Notes: generated by a model from the letters alone, not told the origin. 64,000 nucleotides of DNA from Eubacterium sp. (GCA_024690665.1 JAILOU010000020.1:1-64000); one strand, 5' to 3'. Numbered from the stretch's first letter, positions 19,293 through 30,051 are shown. Translations and numbers: made by a program.

Positions 19293-19321
19293 ACAATACA
19301 TCAATTCTCTCAAAAATGCAA
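19293..19321 (-). promoter_or_regulatory. Predicted promoter of glnN
   Basis: On the minus strand TTGCAT (19321-19316) and TATTGT (19298-19293) are 17 bp apart. It lies upstream of the leader terminator; I saw no good promoter between that terminator and the ATG. Confidence 0.65.
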
Positions 19322-19389
19322 GAGAGGATTTCCATTTTTCTCAAATCCGACAATTATTCCGTTGTCTGATTCTATTATTTATGCGATTT

Positions 19390-20385
19390 TCACAGTGCCT
19401 TATCATCATCCGGCATTGGTTCTAGTTCCTCCGGAGTGCGACACATGCGTACCGTTGCATCCTGTCCCGGACGCATCCTATATACCGGATTATAATCCTC
19501 CTTGACCTTAAGTGCAATCGCTTTGTGACAGACTTCAATCTCAACTTCCGTATGTTCTCCGCCGAATTCCCCGTCGAGTGTCCAGGAGATCGGCTCATCG
19601 CAGTAGAACTTCACGTGTGAGGCCTGGATAATCAAGATCAGCTCTTCTTCTTCTGTTAACGATAACATTCCGGACAAAATGCGGTTTAGCTGCACCGGAT
19701 TTTGCGGCTTTTTGATGAGTACAATCTCAAACTTTCCATCGTCTAGTTTGACTTCGTTACAATAGTTGATGCGCATTCCTGCCACGTAAGCAGAGTTGCC
19801 AACCATACCATAGCAAAAATCATCTTCAATAATCTTGCCGTCAAAGTCAATCTTCATATGAATGCTGTCAAGTCCGTGAAATCTTTTAATTCCTTCTACC
19901 ACATAAGCGGCATGACCCAGCATATTCTTAAGGTCTTGATTGGTTCCGTAAGAAACATCGGTCAGCACACCAAAGGCTGCCACGTAAACGAAGTTCTTAC
20001 CGTTAAAAGATCCCACATCACACGGAAATGGTTTTCCTTCCACTGCCACCTTCGCTGCCTGCAAGGTGCGCTTTGGCAGCTGCAGGGAATTGGCAAAGTC
20101 ATTCGTGCTTCCGGCCGGAATGTATCCGAGCGGTGTCTTGTGTTCGCCGCGCATCAGCCCGCGAACCACTTCGTCTAAGGTTCCATCTCCTCCGCCGCAG
20201 ATGATAAGGTCGTAGTTTCCACCGGTTTCATGCACCAGGTGATAGGCGTCCTTTCTTGCCTGCGTTGGGTGTATTACTACTTCATATTCATTTTTCACAA
20301 GCATATCTACAATCTCGTAGACTTTGTTTTTGATGATTCCTTTACCGGACAAAGGATTGAATACAAATAATGCTTTCTTACTCAT
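19390..20385 (-). CDS. Diacylglycerol kinase family lipid kinase (YegS/DgkB-like)
   Basis: A 331-aa cytosolic lipid kinase. The N terminus VFNPLSGKG and the nucleotide-binding IICGGGDGTLDEVV are diagnostic of the DAGK catalytic domain, and GYIPAGSTNDFANSL follows as in DgkB/YegS. It phosphorylates diacylglycerol or a related lipid, recycling lipid left from phosphoglycerol transfer to teichoic acid; an LtaS-like enzyme is encoded at 56321. It lies 3 bp after whiA, at the end of the hprK-to-whiA operon. Confidence 0.9.
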   Translation of the reverse strand: MSKKALFVFNPLSGKGIIKNKVYEIVDMLVKNEYEVVIHPTQARKDAYHLVHETGGNYDLIICGGGDGTLDEVVRGLMRGEHKTPLGYIPAGSTNDFANSLQLPKRTLQAAKVAVEGKPFPCDVGSFNGKNFVYVAAFGVLTDVSYGTNQDLKNMLGHAAYVVEGIKRFHGLDSIHMKIDFDGKIIEDDFCYGMVGNSAYVAGMRINYCNEVKLDDGKFEIVLIKKPQNPVQLNRILSGMLSLTEEEELILIIQASHVKFYCDEPISWTLDGEFGGEHTEVEIEVCHKAIALKVKEDYNPVYRMRPGQDATVRMCRTPEELEPMPDDDKAL

Positions 20386-20387
20386 TG

Positions 20388-21338
20388 TCAGTCGTCCCCT
20401 CTAAGTTTTTGCGCCGTCTCAGAAATCTTACGAAGTCTGTGATTGACTCCGCTCTTTCCAACCGGCGGATTAAGCATCTGTCCAAGCTCCACAAGAGAGC
20501 TTTGCGGATGTTCCAATCTGATCTGTGCGATTTCCTGCAGGTTCACCGGCAGCGCCGATAATCCGATCTGCTCGTCTACATATCGAATATCTTCAAGCTG
20601 TCTGACCGCCGCATTCACCGTCTTATTAATATTCGCCGTCTCACAGTTGACCTGGCGATTCACGTTGTTGCGCATGTTCTTGACGATGCGGACATTTTCT
20701 AGATCCATCAGTGACTTATGCGCTTCCATCACGTTGAGAAGGTCTACTATCTGTGCGCCTTCTTTTAGATATACCACAAAATGATTCTTGCGCGGTACAA
20801 TCTTCGCATCCAGTTCGAATCCATTCATCATCTCCATCAGCTGCTCGGCCTTTGGCCGCGTCGGCGCCACAATCTCAAGATGATAGGACTTCTCCGGATT
20901 GCTCATAGAGCCTGCTGCCAAAAAAGCGCCTCTGATAAATGCCCTCTTGCAACAGGTCTGCTGCACGAGAAGCCCTGCCACGAGATTCTCTCTGTGAATC
21001 AGCGCGCCATGCTCATCGATTTTCTTAACCGCCTTTAAGATCATATCTACACGGTCTTTTCCTTCTATGGTGACCCGATAACTTCTGTTCTTCGTTGCCT
21101 GGTTGGCAATAACTTCCAACTGCACTTCATAGGAAAACAGCAGTTTAATCAGGGTGATAAACTTGCGGGCAACGCCGGTGTTCTCTGTTGTGAGGATAAT
21201 CCGCTCGCTGCCTTCTTCGATGGAAATCTTACCGAGAAATTCCATTACTGCAGCCAGTTCTGCCAGCTGACAATGTCTGCTCTTGGCGGTCTGCCTCACA
21301 AGTTCTTCCTTTACATTTCCCGAAAATGACATCTTCAT
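20388..21338 (-). CDS. whiA: DNA-binding protein WhiA
   Basis: A 316-aa WhiA: an N-terminal LAGLIDADG-homing-endonuclease-like region (FSGNVKEELV, GAFLAAGSMSNPEKSYHLEI) and a C-terminal HTH (SSLVELGQMLNPPVGKSGVN). Family members affect cell division and chromosome segregation in Firmicutes and sporulation in actinomycetes. Adjacent to rapZ as usual, but without the yvcK gene that often separates them. Confidence 0.93.
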   Translation of the reverse strand: MKMSFSGNVKEELVRQTAKSRHCQLAELAAVMEFLGKISIEEGSERIILTTENTGVARKFITLIKLLFSYEVQLEVIANQATKNRSYRVTIEGKDRVDMILKAVKKIDEHGALIHRENLVAGLLVQQTCCKRAFIRGAFLAAGSMSNPEKSYHLEIVAPTRPKAEQLMEMMNGFELDAKIVPRKNHFVVYLKEGAQIVDLLNVMEAHKSLMDLENVRIVKNMRNNVNRQVNCETANINKTVNAAVRQLEDIRYVDEQIGLSALPVNLQEIAQIRLEHPQSSLVELGQMLNPPVGKSGVNHRLRKISETAQKLRGDD

Positions 21339-21341
21339 GCC

Positions 21342-22214
21342 CTACCTTGTTTTTCCTTTTTCAATATCTTTGTGACCGAGATGATAGCCAAAACCGCCGA
21401 TCTCTTCTTCGCTCAGATAATCGTATAAGAGCTTCGCAATAGTCACAGAGCGGTGCTTTCCTCCGGTACATCCGATGGCAATCACCAGCTGGTTCTTCCC
21501 CTCCGCACAATACTTTGGGAGCAGGAAGGTAATCATATCTTCTAATTTATTTAAAAAGACTTCACTCTCAGGATCTCCCATGACATAGTCACGCACTTCC
21601 CGGTCGTTACCGGTCTTTTTCTTCAGTTCTTCTACATAATATGGATTTGGCAAAAAGCGCACATCAAAGACCAGGTCGGCATCCGCCGGTATCCCGTACT
21701 TGTATCCGAAGGATACGATGTTCACCATCATGTTGCCAAATTGTTTATTCTCCACGAAGACATTTTGCAGATCCTTTCGAAGATCGCGAATCAACAGATG
21801 CGATGTATCGAAGATATAGTCTGCGTGCTGGCGCAGAAACTGCAATTGCTCTCGTTCCTTTTGGATACCCTCATGTATCCGGCCGTCTTCTGAGAGCGGA
21901 TGACGACGCCTCGTTTCTTTATAACGCTTGATTAAGATTTCATTCGAAGAATCCAAAAAGACAATCTTATAATCGATCCCAAGCTCCTTTAGATGCGCTA
22001 AAATCACATCCATCTTATCCAGGTCATCTCCGCTTCTGGCATCGAGTCCGAGTGCAACATTCTCCGTGCGCGGATGATTGATGGATAACTCTGCGAATTT
22101 CTCCACCAGTTCAATCGGCAGATTGTCAACGCAGAAGTATCCAAAGTCTTCAAACATCTTAAGTGTGGCTGTCTTTCCTGCTCCGGATAATCCGGTAACA
22201 ATAACAAATTTCAT
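21342..22214 (-). CDS. rapZ: RNase adapter / nucleotide-binding protein RapZ (YvcJ)
   Basis: A 290-aa protein. The P-loop GLSGAGKT lies at residues 8-15, followed by the conserved VDNLPIELVEKF. A C-terminal domain ends with the family hallmark GCTGGKHRSVTIAK and HLGHKDIEKGK. In E. coli RapZ senses glucosamine-6-phosphate; in Firmicutes the equivalent YvcJ binds nucleotides and its role is less clear. It sits 3 bp before whiA. Confidence 0.93.
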   Translation of the reverse strand: MKFVIVTGLSGAGKTATLKMFEDFGYFCVDNLPIELVEKFAELSINHPRTENVALGLDARSGDDLDKMDVILAHLKELGIDYKIVFLDSSNEILIKRYKETRRRHPLSEDGRIHEGIQKEREQLQFLRQHADYIFDTSHLLIRDLRKDLQNVFVENKQFGNMMVNIVSFGYKYGIPADADLVFDVRFLPNPYYVEELKKKTGNDREVRDYVMGDPESEVFLNKLEDMITFLLPKYCAEGKNQLVIAIGCTGGKHRSVTIAKLLYDYLSEEEIGGFGYHLGHKDIEKGKTR

Positions 22215-22235
22215 CTTTCTTCCCTCAAAAACGAT

Positions 22236-23165
22236 CTACGATCGAAACTTTCCAACCATCTTAACTTCCGGCTCCAAGTGCACGCCGAACTGCTGCTCAA
22301 CTTTTGCCTGCACTTCTTCCATCAGATCGCGAATATCCTTCGCTGTTGCATTACCTTTATTAATCACAAAGCCGCTGTGCTTTTCCGACACCTGCGCGCC
22401 GCCAACCTGAAAGCCCTTAAGCCCTGCGTCCTGAATTAATTTTCCCGCAAAGTATCCTTCCGGTCTTTTAAATGTACTTCCGGCGCTTGGATATTCAAGC
22501 GGCTGCTTTGTGGTTCTTTGTTCTTTCAGTTCATCCATCCGTGCTTTGATATCCTTCGCATCTGCCCGTGGCAGCGCGATGGTTCCGCCAAGTACAATGT
22601 ATCCCCTCTCAGGCACAATACTGTGTCGGTATGACAAGTCAAGTTCCTTTGGCCCAAGTTCTAACACCTCGCCCTCACGGGTAAGAACCCTGGCATGCTG
22701 CAGCACGTCCTTGATCTCTCCGCCGTAGGCACCGGCATTCATCACGATGGCTCCGCCAAATGTCCCCGGAATCCCGGCCGCAAATTCGAATCCGCCCGCG
22801 CTCTCTTCAAGTGCACGGTTGGCAAGTTTGGATAACAGGCATCCAGCTCCCGCCTCTAAGATAATGGTATCATCCTGCGCTGCGCAATGAATGTCTGCTG
22901 CCTGATTGCCCAGTTCAATTACGACGCCGTCTATTCCGTCATCTCCTACGAGCAGGTTCGAGCCATTGCCCTTCACCAGATACGGAATCTCCTCTTGATA
23001 AAGCAGACGAATCAGTTTTGGCATCTGCTCAATTGTGGGAAGAAGCAGAATCTGTGCATTTCCTCCTACACGAAATGAGGTATGCTTAGACATCGGCTCC
23101 TGCGTCAGAATCTGCTCTTTGCCTAGCACACGTTCAATTGTTTTGATCATATCTTCTGGTTTCAT
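22236..23165 (-). CDS. murB: UDP-N-acetylenolpyruvoylglucosamine reductase
   Basis: A 309-aa MurB that reduces UDP-GlcNAc-enolpyruvate to UDP-MurNAc in peptidoglycan synthesis. FAD-binding features are present (HTSFRVGGNAQILLLP, LVKGNGSNLLVGDDGIDG). The catalytic segment YPSAGSTFKRPEGYFAGKLI includes the proton-donating serine, and HSGFVINKGNATAKD contains the late motif of the Type II (Gram-positive) form. Same position as in many Firmicutes, between hprK and rapZ. Confidence 0.95.
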   Translation of the reverse strand: MKPEDMIKTIERVLGKEQILTQEPMSKHTSFRVGGNAQILLLPTIEQMPKLIRLLYQEEIPYLVKGNGSNLLVGDDGIDGVVIELGNQAADIHCAAQDDTIILEAGAGCLLSKLANRALEESAGGFEFAAGIPGTFGGAIVMNAGAYGGEIKDVLQHARVLTREGEVLELGPKELDLSYRHSIVPERGYIVLGGTIALPRADAKDIKARMDELKEQRTTKQPLEYPSAGSTFKRPEGYFAGKLIQDAGLKGFQVGGAQVSEKHSGFVINKGNATAKDIRDLMEEVQAKVEQQFGVHLEPEVKMVGKFRS

Positions 23166-24560
23166 CTATACTTCCTTCAAAAATGCAATGTAGCCTTTGT
23201 ATGCTTCATAAAGGTCTGCCTTGCTGATAATTTCCCATGGTGCATGCATGTTGAGTACGGCTACGCCGCTGTCGATTACCTGCATTCCGTAATTTGCCAG
23301 GATATAAGCGATGGTTCCGCCGCCGCCCTGGTCTACCTTACCAAGTTCTGCCGTCTGGAAGGATACGTTGTTACGATCCATGACGTCACGTAAGATAGCA
23401 ATGTATTCCGGATTCGCATCGTTTGATCCACTCTTACCTCTTGAACCGGTAAATTTATTAAAGACAAGTCCGCGTCCAAAGTATGCCGCATTCTTCTTCT
23501 CCATCACAGATGGATAATTCGGGTCAAATGCTGCGCTGACATCAGAGGAGAGCACAAAGGAATTCGCCATCGCTCTTCTGACTGACAGGTCGCTGTTATA
23601 ACCGCACAACGCCAGTATTTCTGCAACGCAGTTTTCAAAAAATCTGGAATGCATGCCGGTTGCGCCAACGCTTCCGATTTCTTCCTTGTCCACTAACAGG
23701 CATACGCTTGTATGCTTTGGTTTGTCCATCTCAAGCATTGCACAAAAAGACGGATAGGCACATACTCTGTCGTCATGTCCGTAGCCCATAATCATGCTGC
23801 GGTCAAGGCCGTAGTCTCTGGCTGCTCCTGCCGGTACTACTTCAATCTCTGCAGATAAGAAATCTTCTTCTTCAATATCCATCTTGTCTTTTAGAATCGC
23901 AAGGATATTCTCCTTTACCGCTTCTTTGGTCTCTTCGTCTTCTTCTGCCTGCTCAAGTGGCATGCTTCCGATTAAGACATTTAAGTTTTCTCCTTCTACA
24001 ACCTTTGATGCCTTCTTGTCCATCTGGTCTGCAGACAGGTGAATGAGCAGATCGCTGACGCCAAATACCGGCTCATCTTCTGCTTCACCGATTGAAAAGT
24101 CAATCTGTGTCAGGTCTTTTTTCACAATGGTTCCGTGAAGTGCAAGCGGAAGTGTTACCCACTGGTACTTCTTGATTCCACCATAGTAGTGTGTATCAAA
24201 AAATGCCATCTGTGTATCTTCATACAGCGGATTTTGCTTGACATCCATTCTCGGTGAATCGATGTGCGCACCTAAGATGTTCATTCCGTCTTCTAAGTCT
24301 TCTTCTCCGATGACGAACATCGCAAGTGCCTTTCCCATATTGCCGGCGACAATCTTGTCTCCTGCCTTCAGTGGCTTTCCTTCTTCAATCACTTCATCTA
24401 AATCGCGAAATCCTGCTGCCTGCGCGCGAATCATAAATTCTTCTGCGCACTCTCTTTCGGTCTTACAATTTGATAAAAAGACTCTGTATTCTTCCGCAAA
24501 GGAAAATACGTCTTCTTTTTCCTGTGCACTATATTTCTTCCATGCATTTTCTCGTTCCAT
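23166..24560 (-). CDS. M18 family aminopeptidase
   Basis: A 464-aa zinc metallopeptidase. Metal-binding motifs are GAHIDSPRMD, the VDKEEIGSVGATGMHSRF block, GYGHDDRVCA and the C-terminal NMHAPWEIISKADLYEA. This matches the M18 group (aspartyl aminopeptidase/LAP4-like); substrate preference cannot be read. It sits exactly between murB and hprK (1 bp from murB), which is not its usual neighbourhood, but it appears co-transcribed. Confidence 0.88.
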   Translation of the reverse strand: MERENAWKKYSAQEKEDVFSFAEEYRVFLSNCKTERECAEEFMIRAQAAGFRDLDEVIEEGKPLKAGDKIVAGNMGKALAMFVIGEEDLEDGMNILGAHIDSPRMDVKQNPLYEDTQMAFFDTHYYGGIKKYQWVTLPLALHGTIVKKDLTQIDFSIGEAEDEPVFGVSDLLIHLSADQMDKKASKVVEGENLNVLIGSMPLEQAEEDEETKEAVKENILAILKDKMDIEEEDFLSAEIEVVPAGAARDYGLDRSMIMGYGHDDRVCAYPSFCAMLEMDKPKHTSVCLLVDKEEIGSVGATGMHSRFFENCVAEILALCGYNSDLSVRRAMANSFVLSSDVSAAFDPNYPSVMEKKNAAYFGRGLVFNKFTGSRGKSGSNDANPEYIAILRDVMDRNNVSFQTAELGKVDQGGGGTIAYILANYGMQVIDSGVAVLNMHAPWEIISKADLYEAYKGYIAFLKEV

Positions 24561-24586
24561 GTTATCTTTCCTCCTATATGTCTTTC

Positions 24587-25513
24587 TTATAAGTCTGCTT
24601 TCATATTCTTTTGCACACGGTTATACAGTTCATGTGCCGCATTATAACCCATCTTCTTGGTTCTGTGGTTGACGGCTGCCGCCTCTACGATAACCGCCAG
24701 ATTTCGTCCCGGTCTGATCGGGATGGACTGGCTGACAACCTGGTTGCCGAGAATCTCGGTGTATTCTTCTTTTAATCCCAGCCTGTCGTATTCACAGTCT
24801 TTCTTCCACTCTTCCATCTTAATGACAAAGTCAATATTCTGCTGTTCCTTTACGCTTTCTACTCCGAACATTGTCTTAACATCTATGATTCCAATGCCGC
24901 GCAGTTCAATAAAGTAACGCGTCACTTCCGGTGAAGTTCCCACCAGCGTCTTATCGTTGACTTTTCGAATCTCCACCACATCATCCGTTACGAGTCGGTG
25001 GCCTCGGCGAATCAGCTCGAGCGCAGCTTCACTCTTACCGATGCCGCTTTCTCCTGTGATCATTACGCCTTCACCATATACGTCTACAAGTACGCCGTGA
25101 AGCGATACCATCGGTGCCAGTTCCCAGGACAAAGTCAAGATCAGCTCCGCCATAAACTCGGAAGTCTCAAGATCGGTTCCAAGAAGCGGAATTCCATTCT
25201 CCACTGCCAGTCTGTAGAATGCATCGATCGGCTCAAAGCCTCTGCAGAAGATAACACACGGAATCGAGTATGACAAAAAGTCGTGGAAGATGTGATCCTT
25301 TCGAATCGGATCCATATGCTGCAGGAAGGTATATTCTACCGTTCCGATAATCTGCACACGGTCTTCCTGGAAATGCTCAAAGTATCCGTTCAGCTGCAAC
25401 GCCGGACGATTGACATCTCTTTGGTGAATCATGATTTTCTCCAGATCAAGCTCTTTGGTAAATACTTTAAGCCCCATCTTCTCTACAATTCTTTTTACAC
25501 TTACTTCCTGCAT
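24587..25513 (-). CDS. hprK: HPr kinase/phosphorylase
   Basis: A 308-aa bifunctional enzyme that phosphorylates and dephosphorylates Ser46 of HPr to drive catabolite control. The C-terminal catalytic domain has the P-loop GESGIGKS at 154-161 and the following LVTDDVVEIRKV and ELRGIGIIDVKTMFG motifs; the N-terminal domain is of normal size. Its likely partner with a conserved Ser46 context is encoded at 55876-56130. Confidence 0.95.
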   Translation of the reverse strand: MQEVSVKRIVEKMGLKVFTKELDLEKIMIHQRDVNRPALQLNGYFEHFQEDRVQIIGTVEYTFLQHMDPIRKDHIFHDFLSYSIPCVIFCRGFEPIDAFYRLAVENGIPLLGTDLETSEFMAELILTLSWELAPMVSLHGVLVDVYGEGVMITGESGIGKSEAALELIRRGHRLVTDDVVEIRKVNDKTLVGTSPEVTRYFIELRGIGIIDVKTMFGVESVKEQQNIDFVIKMEEWKKDCEYDRLGLKEEYTEILGNQVVSQSIPIRPGRNLAVIVEAAAVNHRTKKMGYNAAHELYNRVQKNMKADL

Positions 25514-25588
25514 ACACTCTCTCCGTTTCTTCTATCTTTCATGTTCCATTGTTTATACTATACAACTATACCCATATCCCCGACAAGG

Positions 25589-27448
25589 TTAGGAGTGGAA
25601 AAATCTGTAAACCGACTGCGCTGCCTGTGCGTTCATCTCCGGCAGAGCTGCAAGTTCTTCTTCGGTTGCGTTTTTTATCTGCTCGATTCCCACAAAATGT
25701 TTCATCAGTGCTTTTCGCCGCTTCGGTCCGATGCCGTCGATGTCATCAAGCACGGAGTGCACCTGCCCCTTTCCCCTCAAGGAGCGATGGTATTCAATGG
25801 CAAATCGATGCGCTTCATCCTGAATTCTCGTTATCAGTTGAAAGCCTTCACTTCTGGTGTCAATCGGCAGTTCTTCATTTTCAAAATAAAGTCCTCTCGT
25901 GCGATGATGGTCGTCCTTGACCATGCCGCACACCGGTATGTTAAGGCCCAGTTCCTCCAGCACTTCGAGCGCAATATTTACCTGGCCTTTTCCGCCGTCC
26001 ATCATGATGAGATCCGGAAATCTTGTGAAACTTCCCATCTCTTTGGTCAGTCCTTTTTCTTCTAATTCTTCTAACTCGTTCTTTCCATGGGTGAATCTTC
26101 GCGTCAGCACTTCTCTCATGGACGCATAGTCATCCGGTCCAATCACCGTCTTTAACTTGAACTTTCGATAGTCGCTTCGCTGCGGCTTTCCTTTTTCAAA
26201 TACCACCATGGAGCCCACGCTTTGATAACCACTTGTATTGGAGATATCATAAGCTTCCATGCGCTCGATGCCGCGAAGTCCAAGGAGCGATGCAATCTCT
26301 TTTACTGCCCCAATGGTGCGGCCTTCTTCTCGTTTGATTCTGTCGGCATCCTGGTCTAAGACCATCTTCGCATTCTTGGCGGCAAGTTCTACCAGTTTTT
26401 CCTTGGCACCTTTTTGCGGTACGCGCACATAGACCTTGCGCCCTTTCTTCTCACTGAGCCACTCTGCGAGAAGATCTGCATCTTCCACTTCTTCTTGCAG
26501 CATCAGTTCCTTTGGAATATACGGTGTGCCGGCATAAAACTGTTTTACAAAGCTATTTAAGATGCGTCCGTTATCATCATCCGCCGGTATCTTCATATAG
26601 AAGTGTTCGCGTCCAATCATGCGTCCACCTCTTACGAAGAACACCTGGATCACGGCGTCTTCTTGCTGCTTCGCCATCGCAATGATATCTTTGTCTTCTC
26701 CGTCTGAATGCGTAATCTTTTGCTTTTGCGCAATCTGCTGAACGCTCTTAAGCAATTCTCTGTATTCGGTCGCCTTTTCAAAGTCAAGTTCTTCGGCTGC
26801 TGTTTTCATCTTTCCTTCTATTAAGGAGAGAATCTTGGAATAGTCTCCATTTAAAAAGCGCAGGACTTCCTCTATATTCTTTTTGTATTCTTCTTCGGAT
26901 ATGCTGCCCTGACACGGTGCATAGCAGCGTTTGATATGATAATTCAGACACGGTCTTTCCTTACCGATATCGCGCGGCAATACCCGGTTGCAGCTTCTGA
27001 TTTTATATAATTTCGTCAGAAGTTCAATCGTCTCTCTTACCGACTCCGAGCTGGTGTAAGGACCGAAATATTTGGACTTGTCCTTCTTCATCTGGCGTGA
27101 AAAGAGAACTCTGGGAAATTGCTCTCCCAGAGTCACTTTTATATACGGATAACTCTTATCATCCGTTAACATCGTATTGTATTTTGGGCGGTGCTCCTTA
27201 ATGAGGTTACACTCTAGCACCAATGCTTCAAGCTCTGAGTCTGTAATGATGTATTCAAAATGATCAATCAGCGATACCATCTTCTCAATCTTCGCGGTCT
27301 TGTTGCGCGATGACTGGAAGTATTGTCTTACGCGGTTTTTTAAGCTGACTGCTTTTCCCACATAGATAATCGCATCATTCTTATCATGCATCAGATAGAC
27401 ACCCGGCCTGTCCGGCAGTTTCTTTAATTCTTCCGGAATATCAAACAT
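25589..27448 (-). CDS. uvrC: Excinuclease ABC subunit C
   Basis: A 619-aa UvrC. The N-terminal GIY-YIG nuclease domain ([18 protein letters not shown]) cuts 3' of damage. A UVR/UvrB-binding motif lies around residues 200-235. The RNase-H-like C-terminal nuclease follows ([20 protein letters not shown]), and a final helix-hairpin-helix ends the protein. Full length. It lies between ftsH and hprK on the same strand. Confidence 0.95.
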   Translation of the reverse strand: MFDIPEELKKLPDRPGVYLMHDKNDAIIYVGKAVSLKNRVRQYFQSSRNKTAKIEKMVSLIDHFEYIITDSELEALVLECNLIKEHRPKYNTMLTDDKSYPYIKVTLGEQFPRVLFSRQMKKDKSKYFGPYTSSESVRETIELLTKLYKIRSCNRVLPRDIGKERPCLNYHIKRCYAPCQGSISEEEYKKNIEEVLRFLNGDYSKILSLIEGKMKTAAEELDFEKATEYRELLKSVQQIAQKQKITHSDGEDKDIIAMAKQQEDAVIQVFFVRGGRMIGREHFYMKIPADDDNGRILNSFVKQFYAGTPYIPKELMLQEEVEDADLLAEWLSEKKGRKVYVRVPQKGAKEKLVELAAKNAKMVLDQDADRIKREEGRTIGAVKEIASLLGLRGIERMEAYDISNTSGYQSVGSMVVFEKGKPQRSDYRKFKLKTVIGPDDYASMREVLTRRFTHGKNELEELEEKGLTKEMGSFTRFPDLIMMDGGKGQVNIALEVLEELGLNIPVCGMVKDDHHRTRGLYFENEELPIDTRSEGFQLITRIQDEAHRFAIEYHRSLRGKGQVHSVLDDIDGIGPKRRKALMKHFVGIEQIKNATEEELAALPEMNAQAAQSVYRFFHS

Positions 27449-27458
27449 GGCGATCCCT

Positions 27459-29909
27459 CTATTCTCCGCGGAGTAATCTCTCTAATCGAGCTTCTTCTTC
27501 CTTCTCTTTTAAGAAAGCTTCTGCATCTACATCCGCTGTTGTTGCTGTTTCCTCCGGCTGCGCCTCTACTTGTGGCTCCTCGGTAACTTCCGGCTCTTTT
27601 GTTTCTTCCGGCTCCTTAGTAGTTTCCGGCTCTTCGATGACTTCCGGCTCCTTAGTAGTTTCCGGCTCTTCGGTAACTTCCGGCTCTTTTATCGCTTCCG
27701 GTTCTTCGATGACTTCCGGTTCTTTTACGACCTGCTCTTCTTCAGCTTCCTTAGCCGGATCTACAATATCCTCCGGCGCAATGTCAACCGCAAACAGGTC
27801 AATCTTCGGCTCTTCCTTTGGTTTATCCGGCTGTACCGGTTTCATATGAACGCGAGGCTTCGACTTCTTCGCCTTGAGTTTATCTTCTTCTGACTCTTCT
27901 TCTTCCGGCTCCGGAATTCCTTTCAGTCTTCTGAAGATCTTCATAAACTGCTTACCGGTGATGGTCTCATGCTCAAACAGATAATCCGCAATCTCGTCTA
28001 AGATACTGCGATTCTCTTCTAACAGCTCTTTCGCTTTTTCATAAGCTTCCTTGAGAATCTGCATCACTTCATCGTCGATCTTCGCTGCAGTCTGCTCGCC
28101 GCAGTTTAATACTGCGCGTCCGTCTAAGTAACGATTCTCAACAGACTCGAGTCCCATCAGTCCAAACTTCTTAGACATACCATACTGGGTAACCATGGCA
28201 CGAGCCATCTTCGTTGCTTTTTCAATATCATTGGATGCTCCGGTTGTGACAGAATCAAATACAATCTCTTCTGATGCACGACCGGCCATAAATGTTACAA
28301 TCTCTGTGCGAAGTTCCTTCTCCGTCATCAGATACTTTTCTTCTTCCGGAACCTGCATAACATAACCAAGCGCTCCCATGGTACGCGGTACAATCGTAAT
28401 CTTTTGTACCGGTTCAGAGCCCTTTTGCAATGCTGCTGCAAGCGCGTGTCCAACTTCGTGATAAGCCACGATACGCTTCTCGTCTTCGCCAAGGATTCTG
28501 TCTTTTTTCTCCTTACCGGCGATGACAAGCTCTACGGATTCAAATAAATCCTGCTGATTAACAAATCTTCTGCCATGCTTAACTGCATTGATGGCAGCCT
28601 CGTTGATCATATTGGCAAGGTCGGAACCTACTGCTCCGCTTGTTGCAAGCGCGATCTCGTTAAGATCAACGGAATCATCCATCAGTACATTCTTCGCATG
28701 TACTTTCAATGTTTCATAACGACCCTTAAGGTCCGGCTTTTCCACGATGATTCTTCGATCGAATCGTCCCGGACGAAGAAGTGCCTTATCCAGAACTTCC
28801 GGACGGTTCGTCGCCGCCAGAATCATAACACCCTTCGAACTGTCGAAACCATCCATCTCCGCAAGGAGCTGGTTTAAGGTCTGCTCACGTTCATCATTGC
28901 CTCCGCCATAGTGAGAGTCACGGCTCTTACCGATGGCATCAATCTCGTCGATGAAGATGATACATGGTGCCTGTTTTTGTGCTTCTTTAAACAAATCACG
29001 CACACGGGATGCTCCGACACCGACAAACATCTCTACGAAAGCAGAACCGGCCATAGAAAAGAACGGTACTTTCGCTTCTCCGGCAACTGCCTTGGCAAGC
29101 AGGGTCTTACCGGTTCCCGGAGGGCCGACAAGAAGTGCACCCTTTGGCAGCTTCGCGCCGATATCTGTGTACTTTCTCGGGTTATGTAGAAAATCAACCG
29201 CTTCTTGCAGTGATTCTTTTGCTTCGTCCTGTCCTGCCACATCGGCAAATGTCACGCCGGTTTCTTTTTCCACATAGACCTTGGCATTGCTCTTGCCAAC
29301 GCCCATCAGTCCACCGGAACCGCCGCCCATTCTTCGCATGGCGAATCCAAGCAAAATCCAGATCAGTGCAATCGGAATCAGGATACTTAAGATGTTATAT
29401 AAAATCGTTGATCGCGTATCCGGAATGGTTCCGCGAATCACAACATCATGTTCCTTCAAAAGCGGAAGCAGATCTTCATCGGTAATGCGCGCTGTGTAAT
29501 ACGTTGTTGTTACCGAGGTATCCAGTGATGAAGTCAGACTATTCGTCGTAGTCGTCGAATCTGAATCCGATGAGCTGTCGTCCGTCTTCGGCGTGATATT
29601 AATCTGGTATGTCGAAAACTCAACTTCTTCTACCTTGTCTTCTTCTACCATCTCAAGAAATTCCGTATATGAAATCTCCTGGTTGGACATCGAGGTAATC
29701 CGATTTGACAAAAAGCTCATAATCATGAGCGCAAACAACGCGGCAAAGATAAATACCAGCATCGTCGGTCCACGGCCACCTCCGCCGTTTCCACCGCCTC
29801 CGTTGTTATTGTTATTATTGTTATTGTTGTTATTACCACCGTTATTGTTGTAATTATTGTTGTTATAATTGTTATTGTAGTTGTTGTTATTATTGTAATT
29901 CTTATCCAT
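27459..29909 (-). CDS. ftsH: ATP-dependent zinc metalloprotease FtsH with unusual termini
   Basis: An 816-aa membrane AAA+ protease. Core features are a first membrane segment near residues 49-65, an extracytoplasmic region rich in Ser/Thr/Asp, a second segment near 168-190, Walker A GPPGTGKT, the second region of homology, and the zinc motif HEVGH. Residues 1-46 are almost only Asn, Tyr and Gly, encoded by AAT/AAC runs (about 29770-29909). The last roughly 130 residues carry repeats of the form [10 protein letters not shown]. The core is normal; most FtsH proteins are about 600-700 aa, so both tails are extra. It quality-controls membrane and cytosolic proteins. Confidence 0.95.
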   Translation of the reverse strand: MDKNYNNNNNYNNNYNNNNYNNNGGNNNNNNNNNNNGGGGNGGGGRGPTMLVFIFAALFALMIMSFLSNRITSMSNQEISYTEFLEMVEEDKVEEVEFSTYQINITPKTDDSSSDSDSTTTTNSLTSSLDTSVTTTYYTARITDEDLLPLLKEHDVVIRGTIPDTRSTILYNILSILIPIALIWILLGFAMRRMGGGSGGLMGVGKSNAKVYVEKETGVTFADVAGQDEAKESLQEAVDFLHNPRKYTDIGAKLPKGALLVGPPGTGKTLLAKAVAGEAKVPFFSMAGSAFVEMFVGVGASRVRDLFKEAQKQAPCIIFIDEIDAIGKSRDSHYGGGNDEREQTLNQLLAEMDGFDSSKGVMILAATNRPEVLDKALLRPGRFDRRIIVEKPDLKGRYETLKVHAKNVLMDDSVDLNEIALATSGAVGSDLANMINEAAINAVKHGRRFVNQQDLFESVELVIAGKEKKDRILGEDEKRIVAYHEVGHALAAALQKGSEPVQKITIVPRTMGALGYVMQVPEEEKYLMTEKELRTEIVTFMAGRASEEIVFDSVTTGASNDIEKATKMARAMVTQYGMSKKFGLMGLESVENRYLDGRAVLNCGEQTAAKIDDEVMQILKEAYEKAKELLEENRSILDEIADYLFEHETITGKQFMKIFRRLKGIPEPEEEESEEDKLKAKKSKPRVHMKPVQPDKPKEEPKIDLFAVDIAPEDIVDPAKEAEEEQVVKEPEVIEEPEAIKEPEVTEEPETTKEPEVIEEPETTKEPEETKEPEVTEEPQVEAQPEETATTADVDAEAFLKEKEEEARLERLLRGE

Positions 29910-30051
29910 GTAATCCTCCTGGATTTACAATCCGATACACTTCCCCGGATTATATTCCAAACTATTAATCTATTATAGGTGTTTACACCCTTAAAATCAA
30001 TAAGACCGCTGTGAAGATTTTATGTCTGTTTTATAAAAATTTTGGAAAATG

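Noticed and set aside
19192-19425. Small plus-strand open frame across the glnN leader
   Set aside because: It runs antisense through a terminator hairpin and the glnN promoter and has no ribosome-binding site or domain.
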